Positions 25,945 to 35,493 of a stretch of DNA of 64,000 nt are shown piece by piece. The stretch's first letter is position 1; the number at the start of each line of letters is the position of its first letter. This stretch comes from JAWKWH01 sp963669285 (lineage in GTDB: Bacteria; Pseudomonadota; Alphaproteobacteria; Rhizobiales; Rhizobiaceae). The notes under the pieces are model-generated. The model did no database searches. It was not told the origin of the DNA and saw nothing but the letters and a program-made list of their open reading frames with translations. The position numbers and the translations under genes were made by a program. The stretch is taken from positions 434,001 through 498,000 of the forward strand of contig CAXXSI010000022.1 of the NCBI GenBank assembly GCA_963669285.2, read 5' to 3'.

Positions 25945-26790
25945 TTATGAAGCTTTGAGCAGTTGATTAGTGGCGGCTAGTTTCTCGGCCCGGAACGAAC
26001 CCCAGAGAGCCGCTCCGATCGCGCCGGCATAGATTGAATCAGCGTGGCTGGTGACCTTGGCGGTAACGCCTTTCATTTTTCCCAGTTCCTCGCCCATTGC
26101 CGCGACGAGGCCCTCATCCTGCGCCAGCCCGCCGGTCATCATGATCAAATTGTCAGTGACGCCGATTGATTTGAGCAGTCTGGCCAGCCGTATGGCCATC
26201 GACAAGTGTATTCCCTTGAGAATGTTCGGTGCCGAAATTCCGCGTGATACCATGTTGATCACGTCTGTCTCGGCCAGGACGGCGCAAATACTCGATACGA
26301 CTTCAGGATCTTCGGCTTGCAAGGACAGTTTGCCGATTTCATCTTGGGCGATGCCCAGATATCGGGCAATGTTCTCGAGAAACTGCCCAGACCCGGATGC
26401 GCATTGACTGGTCATCTTGTAGTTCAAGACCTTGCCGCGATCGTCGGTGATGATCGCCCGGCCGTGCAGGGCGCCGCAGTCTAACACCGCACGAACCCGC
26501 GGATCGAGAAAGCGCCCGCCACGGGCATGCGATGTCATTGAATAGAAGTGTCCGGTGTGAAACGGTATCGCTTCGCCCTCGCCTGTAGTGGCGACATAAT
26601 CCAGTTCATCTTCATCAAGGCCGGCGTCTTCAAGGGTCTGCAGAAAAGCTTCCCTTGCCAGTTCCATCGGATCGCGCTGGCGTATGCGAAGAACGGAACG
26701 GGATAGCCATTCCTCATTGTCATTCTCGGTCTTGAAAACAACGGCCTTGACGGCTCCCGTGCCGACATCGATTCCTGCAGAAAGCGTCAT
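25945..26790 (-). CDS. bcrD: Benzoyl-CoA reductase subunit BcrD
   Basis: One of two ATP-hydrolysing ASKHA subunits of class I benzoyl-CoA reductase; 281 residues, as in the Thauera enzyme. Phosphate loop GIDVGTGAVKAVVF at the N-terminus, LDCGALHGRA in the second phosphate region, the cluster cysteine Cys130 in QCASGSGQFLEN and Cys169 in SSICAVLAETD, and adenosine motif MMTGGLAQDEGL. BcrA and BcrD share a bridging [4Fe-4S] cluster and couple two ATP to one electron transfer. It overlaps bcrA by 4 bp. Confidence 0.95.
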   Translation of the reverse strand: MTLSAGIDVGTGAVKAVVFKTENDNEEWLSRSVLRIRQRDPMELAREAFLQTLEDAGLDEDELDYVATTGEGEAIPFHTGHFYSMTSHARGGRFLDPRVRAVLDCGALHGRAIITDDRGKVLNYKMTSQCASGSGQFLENIARYLGIAQDEIGKLSLQAEDPEVVSSICAVLAETDVINMVSRGISAPNILKGIHLSMAIRLARLLKSIGVTDNLIMMTGGLAQDEGLVAAMGEELGKMKGVTAKVTSHADSIYAGAIGAALWGSFRAEKLAATNQLLKAS

Positions 26791-28112
26791 GCCTCCAGTC
26801 CCTCCATTCTTCCCTCTCCGGCACGCCGGGCAAACTCGGCTCCGCCAAGTGCCCCGGTGTAAATGGAGTCGGGGTCGATATTGATTGTCACCTCGCCATA
26901 GTTTTCGGCGACGAGCTTTTTCAGTTCACGCACCGCTGCCTCGTTCTTGGCAACACCGCCTGTGAAGGTGAATTCGTCGGCTATGCCGCCTGAGCGAGAT
27001 ATGATCGACATTGCCCGCAGGATGATGGCGCGATGAAGTCCGGCAAGGATATCCTCGCGCTTTTCGCCGAGCGCCAGCCGATCTCTCAGTTCAGCGCCGG
27101 CAAACACGGTGCAAGTAGAGTTGATGCGAGCCGGTTTGCCAGATTTCATAGCGAGAGGCCCGAGTTCGTGCAGCCCCATATTCATCTCATCGGCAATATA
27201 GCCCAGATAACGCCCGCATCCGGCCGCACACCTGTCATTCATCTGAAAGTTCTCGACGATGCCCTTTGGATCGACCTGAATACCCTTAGTATCCTGACCG
27301 CCGATATCGAGCACTGTCCGCGTTTTCGGGTACATCATGTGGGCACCCAAGCCATGGCACAGAATTTCAGAGCGGATGTGTTCCTTTGAAAACGGCAAAG
27401 TCACGCGTCCGTAGCCGGTGCCGACGAGATAGGTTTCTTCCAATTCGATCGCCAACGCTTTCTCGACGGCCTGCTGGATATGACCGCTTACGTTGGACAT
27501 CTCGGTTTTCACGCGATCGAGAGCGGTACGGAATTTTTCGCTCAAATTGCCCGCGGGAGGGCGATTTTCAACTGCGATGATCGACTTGTCGTAAACGTTC
27601 AGCAAAAGTTCATAGGCGAGGTCAGCGTCGCGTGCGACTTCCTCGGCTATCGCCAAATATCTCGAGCCGGCGATATCGCGAAAGAAGTCGGATTTGCGCT
27701 TGGAATTGGGAGCAAAAAGATCCGGCGCTTCCAGCCGGAGTCGACGGAATACTTCTTCCAGCGCGGTTTTGACTTCATCGCCGACCTTGGCAAAACGGTC
27801 GCCTATGATCTGATCAATACAGGTCTGCTCCAAATCGGCCAGTTGTTCGAGGAACTGCTCGAGCCGGAATGAGCGCTCGAGTGCGCTGAGAAACTCTTCG
27901 ACCTGTTGTTTGGTTCCCTGCTCGTCGCCAAACTCACGGCGGAACAGTGTAAAGCGAGCGTCGATTGCCGCTTCCTGGGTGACCACCTTGCAGGCCGTGT
28001 CGTAATTTGAGCGGGAGTTTGTAATGCCGCGACCGAGCACCTGCTCATTTTCGTCCATCAACACCGCCTTGGTGGTCGTCGATCCCAGATCAATGCCGAT
28101 AAAGGTCCTCAT
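26787..28112 (-). CDS. bcrA: Benzoyl-CoA reductase subunit BcrA
   Basis: The larger ATPase subunit, 441 residues, the length of the Thauera/Rhodopseudomonas type (the Azoarcus BzdP is much shorter). Phosphate loop GIDLGSTTTKAVL, DIGGQDTKGI, cluster motif NDRCAAGCGRYL (Cys295, Cys299), NSTCTVFAGAEL (Cys334) and adenosine motif FTGGVAKN are all intact. It drives electrons from ferredoxin to the BcrBC active site. Overlaps with bcrB and bcrD by 4 bp indicate translational coupling. Confidence 0.95.
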   Translation of the reverse strand: MRTFIGIDLGSTTTKAVLMDENEQVLGRGITNSRSNYDTACKVVTQEAAIDARFTLFRREFGDEQGTKQQVEEFLSALERSFRLEQFLEQLADLEQTCIDQIIGDRFAKVGDEVKTALEEVFRRLRLEAPDLFAPNSKRKSDFFRDIAGSRYLAIAEEVARDADLAYELLLNVYDKSIIAVENRPPAGNLSEKFRTALDRVKTEMSNVSGHIQQAVEKALAIELEETYLVGTGYGRVTLPFSKEHIRSEILCHGLGAHMMYPKTRTVLDIGGQDTKGIQVDPKGIVENFQMNDRCAAGCGRYLGYIADEMNMGLHELGPLAMKSGKPARINSTCTVFAGAELRDRLALGEKREDILAGLHRAIILRAMSIISRSGGIADEFTFTGGVAKNEAAVRELKKLVAENYGEVTINIDPDSIYTGALGGAEFARRAGEGRMEGLEA

Positions 28113-29422
28113 GCCGCAACTCCCCTGTCGCTCCCGGTGCGTTTCTGATCGACCATCTGGAAATACGATTCCAACCGGTTCTTGACATTGGCGGCGGAGA
28201 AGTAGCGCGGGTCGACAAGATCGGTTTCGACAAACGCGGCGGGCTTTCCGGTGCGCTTTTCTACCTCGCGCATCATCAGCAACTGGCCTGCGGAGAAGCT
28301 GTTGCAGCTCTTAATGGAGTTGATCAACAATCCGTCGGCTTCATACTCGTTGATGTAGTTGACGAGCATATCGATGCGCATCGGCAGAGAACGGTTTGTG
28401 TAAACACCGAGGCAGTACTCGGCCAACGTCTCAAGCGGCCTGTCCGGGTCGTGTCGGAAACCGAAATCATAAGTGCCGCCGACCTTGGTGTAGCTGGAGG
28501 CAACGACAACCGCACCTTCATCGTAGAACATCTTCCAGAACTGGCGGAAATTCGTGTAATTGGGCGGCCCTTCGACAACCAGCCGGTACTTTTCCTCGCC
28601 CATGGGTCCATCCGGGGTCACCGGGCCAAGGCCGGCAGCCAGACGTTGATCTACTTCTTCGCGCAGAAAGCGGTAATATTCGATGGCGTCGTCAGTGCCG
28701 CGGAAAGCACCGAATATCGGGCCGATATAATAGATGCCACCGAAATAGGCGTCGATCGGCGACGGTTTGCTCTTGCCACTCTGCAAAATGTAAACCAGGT
28801 CGTCCTCGGCCTTCGCCGATTTCTTCAGGTACTCACGCAAGCGATCGATGTCGAACTTCACACCCGACACCTTTTCCAGCTTGGGGATCACATCCTCCTT
28901 GAACTGCTTGACCATGTACTGGACCATGTTCGGTGTAATTTTTCCGTCGGCCAAATAGGGTGTTTGCAGAAATATCGTCTCGCATTTGTATTGTTCGCGA
29001 AGGAGTTCGAACCATTTCATGAACGTGAAACAGCCGGTGTAGGAGAGCATCAAGACATCTGGGCTCGGCAGTTCCCGCCCGTTGGGTCCGATGTTACCTT
29101 TGGCCATCATGCCAATATCCGATTTCACATATGTGCATACATCTTCGGAATGGCCGGCTTTCTCGGCTTCCATGACGTAGGCGCCGCTTTTTCGTCTCAA
29201 GCCGCTCTGAATGGCGTTGACCTCGGGAAGATTGTTGACCAGGTCGAAGCACATCAGCAGTTCATTCAGATTGCCCGGCACAAAGGTCGAGGCGACTTTG
29301 TCGCCGTTTTCCTTTGCATTGGAGAGCCTTTCAAAATGCGCTGCCATCATCTCCTTTTGCTTCACCATGGAAGCGTCCTTGATGATATCGGTGGATGGCG
29401 TTGGTCTGCTGGCGGTGTTCAT
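28109..29422 (-). CDS. bcrB: Benzoyl-CoA reductase subunit BcrB
   Basis: A 437-residue subunit of the HgdB/HgdC-like catalytic half of benzoyl-CoA reductase, which binds benzoyl-CoA and a [4Fe-4S] cluster. Family motifs include MLSYTGCFTFMKWFELL and the C-terminal SIKSCNSFSAGQLLMMRE with cluster-ligand cysteines. The start MNTASRPT (ATG 29422) fits the family; a start four codons upstream (29434) is possible and would overlap the bcrC end by 16 bp. Together with BcrC it performs the Birch-like two-electron ring reduction to cyclohexa-1,5-diene-1-carbonyl-CoA. Confidence 0.94.
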   Translation of the reverse strand: MNTASRPTPSTDIIKDASMVKQKEMMAAHFERLSNAKENGDKVASTFVPGNLNELLMCFDLVNNLPEVNAIQSGLRRKSGAYVMEAEKAGHSEDVCTYVKSDIGMMAKGNIGPNGRELPSPDVLMLSYTGCFTFMKWFELLREQYKCETIFLQTPYLADGKITPNMVQYMVKQFKEDVIPKLEKVSGVKFDIDRLREYLKKSAKAEDDLVYILQSGKSKPSPIDAYFGGIYYIGPIFGAFRGTDDAIEYYRFLREEVDQRLAAGLGPVTPDGPMGEEKYRLVVEGPPNYTNFRQFWKMFYDEGAVVVASSYTKVGGTYDFGFRHDPDRPLETLAEYCLGVYTNRSLPMRIDMLVNYINEYEADGLLINSIKSCNSFSAGQLLMMREVEKRTGKPAAFVETDLVDPRYFSAANVKNRLESYFQMVDQKRTGSDRGVAA

Positions 29423-30594
29423 GCTGCACTCCAAAGTTTGATCGAGTCTGCAAATGTGCCGGCTTGTTCGCGGATCGGCTGCATCTGGCCTGAGTTTTCG
29501 GCGTATTTGAAAGCGATGTAGGGAATACGCGCGTCGTCGAGCGCGCTTTGTAACATCGGACGGTCCAACAGGGCCGGATCACAGAAGCTGGGTGATGCAA
29601 AGATCACGCCTTCCGCCCCGGTGCGCTGCACTGCACGGACGAGGAACTTTCCCTTCTCTTCGACATCGGGCTGGTACTTGGCCGCAGTGCATTCCGACTG
29701 ATGCAGGAAGGCCTGCGACAGATTGTAAAGCGGGTCTCCCTCGGCCGGCACGTCATCAAGCAGCCAGCGTGTCACCAGCATCAGGTCATCGTCGACAACG
29801 TAGCAACCTGCCAACTCCAGTGATTTGATAAGATTGAGCGGTGGTTGCTCACAAAACAGACCGGTCAGAACAACACGACTGTTGTCGCGAATTGGGCGCT
29901 CCTCGCTTTCGGCAGCCGCAATGTACTGCTTGAGCATCTCGGAGTGTTCTTCGACCGGCAGCACGAGACCCGCACGGACCACCAGATAAACTTCCGAGGC
30001 CGGTACCTGCCACGGTTTCTGTGCTCGCAAGGCATAGAGTTGGCGCACAAGCTGGCGGTTTTTGTTGTACACATCAATGGAATTGTTGAGTGCTTCGTCG
30101 GTGATTTTGCGGCCGGAGATCTTCTCGAGATCGGACCGAAACTCTGCCATTTCATTGATGTAGAATGTTCCGCCGACCTCATCTTCATAGGTCTGGGGAA
30201 CATCGAAATATTTCGAATAGACTTCTGGAAACAACATCTTCCACATGCCCGACAGATTGCGAATGACATCGCAGATCGACGGGAACAGCATGCCGTCGAC
30301 GAAGTCGAGCCTGCCCGAGATGCCGAGTTCGATGGTCGAACGCGGGATCCGGCAGATGTAGCTTTGATAATATGCATCGCCGTGGATCACCTCGAGCTGG
30401 TCTCCGCCACCCAGGATCCCAAGCGGTAACATTCCTGCCGCGTGAATGATCTCACGGGGGATGTAGACCGGCATATAGCCGATCACCTTGCGTCCGGGCT
30501 CTGCATCTTTCCACTCCCGCGCGGCCGAGAAGCTCAAATCCTCGTAAAGAGCCTGACAGCGGGCGACGATTGTCTCTGTTGTTGGTTTACTCAT
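29419..30594 (-). CDS. bcrC: Benzoyl-CoA reductase subunit BcrC
   Basis: The second catalytic subunit, 391 residues, of the 2-hydroxyglutaryl-CoA dehydratase-like family. Motifs include KVIGYMPVYIPREIIHAAG and YICRIPRSTIELG with a cluster cysteine. The order bcrC-bcrB-bcrA-bcrD is the same as Thauera bcrCBAD and Rhodopseudomonas badDEFG. The frame starts at 30606 (MGKQMSKP), overlapping the dch stop; the inner ATG 30594 is the more likely start. Confidence 0.93.
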   Translation of the reverse strand: MSKPTTETIVARCQALYEDLSFSAAREWKDAEPGRKVIGYMPVYIPREIIHAAGMLPLGILGGGDQLEVIHGDAYYQSYICRIPRSTIELGISGRLDFVDGMLFPSICDVIRNLSGMWKMLFPEVYSKYFDVPQTYEDEVGGTFYINEMAEFRSDLEKISGRKITDEALNNSIDVYNKNRQLVRQLYALRAQKPWQVPASEVYLVVRAGLVLPVEEHSEMLKQYIAAAESEERPIRDNSRVVLTGLFCEQPPLNLIKSLELAGCYVVDDDLMLVTRWLLDDVPAEGDPLYNLSQAFLHQSECTAAKYQPDVEEKGKFLVRAVQRTGAEGVIFASPSFCDPALLDRPMLQSALDDARIPYIAFKYAENSGQMQPIREQAGTFADSIKLWSAA

Positions 30595-31358
30595 CTGTTT
30601 TCCCATTTTGCCGGACGTTTTGCGATGAAGGCTTTAAGCCCTTCCACGGCGTCCCGGGTTGACATCAGGTTTTCAAGATAAAGCCGTTCGACCAGATCAA
30701 GCTTTGCGAACATCCGCTCAACATATCCGCTGCGTGCCGCCTTGACCGCGAAGCGCAGGGAACTTGAGCTTTTGCCCGCCAGATGCTTTTCAAAGTACTC
30801 AAGCGCTGCCGCTTCGGGATCATCGGCGACGCGATCGACAAGCCCCAGTTCAAGTGCCTCTTCGCCGGACACGCTGCGCCCGGAACAAAGCAGGTCGTCA
30901 GCGCGGGACTGTCCGATGCGTTCGGGCAGCAGGCAGGATGCGGCAGGCGCAAAGACGCCCAGTTGCATTTCCGGTTGACCAAGATTGGCGTCGGGCGCGG
31001 CAAACAGCAACTGGCCGGCGGCAGCTACTTCCAGCCCACCCCCGAGGCATTGTCCGCGAATGGCAACCAAAACCGGAACCGGATAACCCAGCATGCGCCG
31101 CACGAGACCGTGCAGCGATTCCAGCATCGCACTGCAATTGCCGGGAAGGTGCTCCTCAACACTGGCACCGAAACTGAAATGCGGTCCGGATGCATCAAGC
31201 AGAACCGCTGACATGCCCTCATTGTCGACATGCGCGCTAAATGCAGCATCAATCGCTGCTATCATCTGCGCGTCGATGATGTTGGCTTTCGGCCGATCAA
31301 GCCTTAGGCGCAGCAAAGCACCATCACGGTCGAACCATGTTTTGAGCGGCTGGCTCAC
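30591..31358 (-). CDS. dch: Cyclohexa-1,5-diene-1-carbonyl-CoA hydratase
   Basis: A 255-residue crotonase-fold enzyme that hydrates the dienoyl-CoA formed by benzoyl-CoA reductase to 6-hydroxycyclohex-1-ene-1-carbonyl-CoA. Oxyanion-hole segments SFGASVEEHLPG and IRGQCLGGGLEVAA match Dch, including the unusual GASVEEH sequence seen in this family. It sits between oah and bcrC in one operon. Its presence, with had and oah, shows the Thauera/Aromatoleum-type route and not the BadK/BadH/BadI route of Rhodopseudomonas. Confidence 0.92.
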   Translation of the reverse strand: MSQPLKTWFDRDGALLRLRLDRPKANIIDAQMIAAIDAAFSAHVDNEGMSAVLLDASGPHFSFGASVEEHLPGNCSAMLESLHGLVRRMLGYPVPVLVAIRGQCLGGGLEVAAAGQLLFAAPDANLGQPEMQLGVFAPAASCLLPERIGQSRADDLLCSGRSVSGEEALELGLVDRVADDPEAAALEYFEKHLAGKSSSSLRFAVKAARSGYVERMFAKLDLVERLYLENLMSTRDAVEGLKAFIAKRPAKWENR

Positions 31359-32494
31359 TTTTTCGCACCTGGCATCATGCTATCGATAAATTCCTGCGAC
31401 CATTTGGTGCCGGCGGCGAGTTCCTGGCGCAAAGCAACGAAATCAACTTCGCGTCCAACCTCGCGGTTGCCTTCATTGAAGGCCCGGAAACCGGTGCGCG
31501 CTTCGGTCATCATGTTCAATGACAGCCAGGCGCGCGAATTTTCCTTGTTCATGTTCCAGGCATTGAGCTTGGGTTTGCGCAGCTCTTCCACCGATTTGGT
31601 CGTACAATCGGGGAATGTCAGCATCAGTTTGGTGCAAAGTTCCTCGACCTTCCCGTCCAGCAGGCTCAAATCCATCTCGCCCTTGGCGAGCACCCCCTTG
31701 CCTTCGGCAAGATCTTCACCGGTTTTGAATTCACCGTGGATGAATCGGCCCCACTCATCGGTCATTTTTTGCGTTTCCACCAATGGATTAGCGATGAACT
31801 TGCCGTCGACTTTGAGCGCTGGGACGATGTCTGTGAGAATTCCCAACCGCATGGCCTTGTGGGCGGAAAACGGCTCACAAAGGACACCGGATATCATGGC
31901 CTGCTCGCAACCGATCATCACCGGCAGGAAGTCTGTTGATCCGCCGATCGCGGCCGAACCGTGCTTCGGACCTGCCTGGCCAAACCGCGCCATGTCGTGG
32001 GCGACGGAGAAATCACATGCCATTCCGATTTCCTGGCCGCCGCCTATGCGCATGCCGTTGACACGGCAAATGACGGGCTTGTCGCAGCCGAGTATGGCCG
32101 AGACCATGTCATTGAACAGACGCATGTATTGCCGATATTCCTGTGGTCGGCCGGCGTAGTACTCAGCGTATTCCTTAGTATTTCCACCGGTGCAAAACGC
32201 CTTGTCGCCCGCGGCGGTAAAGACGACAGCGTTGACGTCGCGCGAGTTGGATGCAGCGCGAAATGCCAGGATGACGCCTTTGACCATGTCGGTGGTGTAG
32301 GAGTTAAACTGGTCGGGATTGTTGAGCGTGATCCACGCATTGAACAGACCATCGGCAACCGAGCCGTCGGGATTTCGGGCAGGGCGTTTTTCATAAAGAA
32401 CGCGGCTGGTAACGGCTTCACGGGCGTCGTCAGAAACTAGATCGTGCGGCAAGAACTGAAATCCGCCGGAAGAAGTTGTCGCTTTGGCATCCAT
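31355..32494 (-). CDS. oah: 6-Oxocyclohex-1-ene-1-carbonyl-CoA hydrolase
   Basis: The ring-opening hydrolase, 379 residues, a crotonase-family protein longer than simple hydratases. It adds water to the conjugated double bond and then cleaves the ring, forming 3-hydroxypimeloyl-CoA. Motifs: FCTGGNTKEYAEYYAG and VNGMRIGGGQEIGMACDF, both signatures of Oah/BamA-type enzymes. It overlaps dch by 4 bp and follows had by 15 bp. Confidence 0.94.
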   Translation of the reverse strand: MDAKATTSSGGFQFLPHDLVSDDAREAVTSRVLYEKRPARNPDGSVADGLFNAWITLNNPDQFNSYTTDMVKGVILAFRAASNSRDVNAVVFTAAGDKAFCTGGNTKEYAEYYAGRPQEYRQYMRLFNDMVSAILGCDKPVICRVNGMRIGGGQEIGMACDFSVAHDMARFGQAGPKHGSAAIGGSTDFLPVMIGCEQAMISGVLCEPFSAHKAMRLGILTDIVPALKVDGKFIANPLVETQKMTDEWGRFIHGEFKTGEDLAEGKGVLAKGEMDLSLLDGKVEELCTKLMLTFPDCTTKSVEELRKPKLNAWNMNKENSRAWLSLNMMTEARTGFRAFNEGNREVGREVDFVALRQELAAGTKWSQEFIDSMMPGAKK

Positions 32495-32509
32495 CCTGTT
32501 TGGTCTCCT

Positions 32510-33574
32510 TTAACCTGCCGGCACCAGAATTGCCCGTCGGACAAGTTTGCCGTCGTGCACGGCCTGAAAGATTTCATTGATTTCGTTGAGCGGGTGCTGC
32601 TCGACAAAGGGAGAAATTTTGACTTTCCCGTCCAGAACCAGATCGAGCGCCGCCGGGTAAAGTTCTGGCGGACACCCCCAATTGCCGAGGACGCGAGCGT
32701 GAAAGGCCATCAGGTTCGATAGCCGAATCTCGAGCTTGTCCATGGTAAATCCGACAACGCACAGTGTTGCACCGTGATTGAGCAAGCCAAACGCAGTTGT
32801 CTGGCCTGCGGCCGTGCCGGAGCATTCGAAAATGATCCATTCACTTGGCCGCAAGTCCTGCTGCTTGGCGAACTCACCGATTGCCTTTTTCAGTTCCCGA
32901 CCGTCGAGGGTGCGTGCGTCCAGCGTCAGAGATGCTCCGTAGGCGGCAACCGATTCGAGCTTTTCAGGGACGACGTCTATGGCCACAACAGTCGCGCCCA
33001 TTGCTGCGGCGATCTGGACGGCATATCCGCCGACACCGCCGACACCGTTGACGATCACAAGATCGCCAGGGCCGACACCGGCCTGTACGACGGCCTGATA
33101 GGGCGTTGTCACCGCATCCGCGACTACGGAAACATCGGCGAGCTCCAGGCCGGCGGCTTCAAGACGTTTCATATCGACCGGACAAAGACCACGCGCCGGA
33201 ACCTTGATATGGCTGGCAAAGCCACCCTGGATGTCGTTGCCCGGCATTTTCTGGTTGCGGCAGATGGTGCCTTTGCCGCGCTTGCAGACGTCACATTCAC
33301 CGCAGGGCATGACCGCTGGAACAATGACAGTCTGGTCCATCCATTGTTTGCTGTCGGCTGCGGTTGCGACGACCTTTCCGCTCACCTCATGACCAAGCGC
33401 TAACGGCAAAGCATGGTTGGTGCGAACCCCGTCATAATAATATCCGAGGTCCGTATGGCATACACCGCAACCGGCAACCTCTACGACAACCTCACCATCG
33501 GCGAGTTGTCCGGGATCGAACGCCTCTGCCTTTAAAGGTTGGTTCGGTGCGGTCATCATCCATCGTTGCGCCAT
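32510..33574 (-). CDS. had: 6-Hydroxycyclohex-1-ene-1-carbonyl-CoA dehydrogenase
   Basis: A zinc-dependent medium-chain dehydrogenase of 354 residues, oxidising the 6-hydroxy group with NAD. Catalytic zinc site GCGVCHTDLGYYYDG and GHE; structural zinc cysteines in PCGECDVCKRGKGTIC; NAD motif VNGVGGVGGYAVQ. The start MAQRWMMTAP (ATG 33574) follows a GGAGG site; the upstream 26 codons are arginine-rich and not conserved-looking. First gene of had-oah-dch-bcrCBAD-fdx. Confidence 0.93.
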   Translation of the reverse strand: MAQRWMMTAPNQPLKAEAFDPGQLADGEVVVEVAGCGVCHTDLGYYYDGVRTNHALPLALGHEVSGKVVATAADSKQWMDQTVIVPAVMPCGECDVCKRGKGTICRNQKMPGNDIQGGFASHIKVPARGLCPVDMKRLEAAGLELADVSVVADAVTTPYQAVVQAGVGPGDLVIVNGVGGVGGYAVQIAAAMGATVVAIDVVPEKLESVAAYGASLTLDARTLDGRELKKAIGEFAKQQDLRPSEWIIFECSGTAAGQTTAFGLLNHGATLCVVGFTMDKLEIRLSNLMAFHARVLGNWGCPPELYPAALDLVLDGKVKISPFVEQHPLNEINEIFQAVHDGKLVRRAILVPAG

Positions 33575-33664
33575 GCGGCTATATCCTCCGTTTTTACCTC
33601 GCCGCCTCTGAGGCTTCCTTGCCATTTTTGAGTTGTGTTGACAGCGGTGCAAAACCTTATTACC

Positions 33665-33684
33665 GTAAAACGGTACGCTAATAC
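33665..33684. promoter_or_regulatory. GTAC-centred dyad, copy 5 (had-bcr / korAB divergent promoters)
   Basis: GTAAAACGGTACGCTAATAC on the plus strand, with perfect GTA/TAC ends. TTGACA (33638-33643) rightward and TTGACG (minus strand, 33698-33693) leftward each lie 17 bp before a TACCGT that overlaps the dyad centre, so one site could close both promoters. The 179-bp region contains no other feature that I can see. Confidence 0.65.
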
Positions 33685-33753
33685 TTATTTAACGTCAACA
33701 GGAAAACCGCCAGGCATTTCACTTCACTGGGCAGAGCTGGAGCCGAACAGGCC

Positions 33754-35493
33754 ATGTCGACACCAAAAAAACCGCTTGAAAGCGTCTCAATAGCCATCGT
33801 TGGAAGCGGGGGCGCCGGAGCGTTGACTGCCGGTGCGATCCTGCTTGAAGCTGCGGGAAAAACAGGTCTCTACGGCATCATGAACAGGTCGGTCGGTCCG
33901 CAAATTCGCGGCGGAGAAGCGGCCGCGCTGCTGCGTCTGTCAAATCACCCTGTCGATTGCATGAGTGAGGCCTACGATCTTCTTGTCGCAATTGATTGGA
34001 ACAATGCAGAGCGATTCGCTGCTGAAATGCCGCTCAAAGCAGAGGGAATGGTGATTTCCGATCCGGAATGCGGTGATGTGCCGAGTGCAATTGCCGAAAC
34101 CGGGGCTGCGACTTTCGGCATCGACATCAAAAACATGGCCAGTGAGATTTCCGGCGGCCGAGAGAACATGATCGCAGTCGGCATTGCGGCCGGTCTCATC
34201 GGATTGCCGATCGATGAGTTAATGGCGATTGTCAGTGCCAAGTTTGCTGGGAAAGACAGCGCTATTGTCGAGGCCGGACGCCATTGCATCGAAGCGGGCA
34301 TGGACAAGGCTGCTGGTTGTGGCAAGATCTTCAAGTTACCACCACCGGCTTCACTCGGGGACGGGCGCTGGATCATCACCGGCAACGAGGCGGCCGGCCT
34401 GGGTGCAGTCAGAGGTGGCGTGCGCTTTGCTGCAGCCTACCCGATTACACCGGCAACCGAAGTGCTGGAATGGCTGTCACCGGCGTTGGCCAAAACCGGT
34501 GGTGCGTTGGTTCAAGCCGAAGACGAGCTATCGTCCATCAACATGATTATCGGCGCTTCCTACGGCGGGCGGGCATCAATAACAGCGACATCGGGTCCGG
34601 GATTGGCGTTGATGATCGAATCAATAGGATTGGCGGCAGCCTCAGAGGTACCCATTGTGATTGTTGATGTGATGCGCGGCGGACCGTCGACCGGCATTCC
34701 CACCAAATCGGAACAATCCGACCTCAACATCGCTGTTTACGGTTGTCACGGCGACGCGCCGCACATCGTCGTCGCTCCGTTGAGCGTTGCCGACTGTTTG
34801 CTGACCACCCAATGGGCTGTTCATCTTGCCGAGGCGATGCAAGCGCCGGCGATCGTGTTGTCAGATCAGTCACTCGGACAGGCGCGCGTGCTGACAGACA
34901 AACCGGCGAACGTCGCATTCCTGGCCAGGCGAAGTGTTTATTCCGCGGAAAGTGATGAAATATACAATCGCTATGCCCTGACAGCGGACGGTGTCTCTCC
35001 AATGGCCATTCCCGGGACACCAGGCGGGCAATACACAGCCGACGGCCTTACCCATTCGCAACGAGGGACACCTTCAAGCAAGAAAACCGATCACCAAAAC
35101 CAGCTCGACAAACGCCGCGACAAGATCTCCAACTTCGATTACGGCGATCATTGGGCCGATGTTGAAGGCTGCGGTGACACCGTTATCCTCACCTGGGGTT
35201 CAATGGCTGGTGCGGCGCGCGAGGCAATCAATAAACTTTCCGGCGAGGGGATCGATGTGAAGCTCGTCGCCATGCGCCTGATCACGCCCTTCCTGAAAGA
35301 CAAATTCCTGGCGGCGTTGGATGGGACGAGACGATTGCTCATCATTGAGCAAACCCATTCGGGCCAGTTCCATCAGTTCCTGAGGGCGCAATGTGATCTG
35401 CCAGGCGAAATCCGACATTTCCACAGACCGGGGCCGCATCTGATCGGTCCGGAAGAAATTTGCGAACAGATTCGCGATTGGACAAACTCATGA
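33754..35493 (+). CDS. korA: 2-Oxoglutarate:ferredoxin oxidoreductase, fused gamma-alpha subunit KorA
   Basis: A 579-residue 2-oxoacid:acceptor oxidoreductase subunit with the gamma domain (about 1-190; GSGGAGALTAG, NRSVGPQIRGGE) fused in front of the alpha domain (YPITPATEVLEWL, SGPGLALMIESIGLA). In Thauera aromatica KorAB uses the TCA-cycle step to reduce the ferredoxin needed by benzoyl-CoA reductase. It is divergent from had-bcr and shares their dyad. Pyruvate or another 2-oxoacid cannot be excluded as substrate, but the neighbourhood favours 2-oxoglutarate. Confidence 0.9.
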   Translation: MSTPKKPLESVSIAIVGSGGAGALTAGAILLEAAGKTGLYGIMNRSVGPQIRGGEAAALLRLSNHPVDCMSEAYDLLVAIDWNNAERFAAEMPLKAEGMVISDPECGDVPSAIAETGAATFGIDIKNMASEISGGRENMIAVGIAAGLIGLPIDELMAIVSAKFAGKDSAIVEAGRHCIEAGMDKAAGCGKIFKLPPPASLGDGRWIITGNEAAGLGAVRGGVRFAAAYPITPATEVLEWLSPALAKTGGALVQAEDELSSINMIIGASYGGRASITATSGPGLALMIESIGLAAASEVPIVIVDVMRGGPSTGIPTKSEQSDLNIAVYGCHGDAPHIVVAPLSVADCLLTTQWAVHLAEAMQAPAIVLSDQSLGQARVLTDKPANVAFLARRSVYSAESDEIYNRYALTADGVSPMAIPGTPGGQYTADGLTHSQRGTPSSKKTDHQNQLDKRRDKISNFDYGDHWADVEGCGDTVILTWGSMAGAAREAINKLSGEGIDVKLVAMRLITPFLKDKFLAALDGTRRLLIIEQTHSGQFHQFLRAQCDLPGEIRHFHRPGPHLIGPEEICEQIRDWTNS

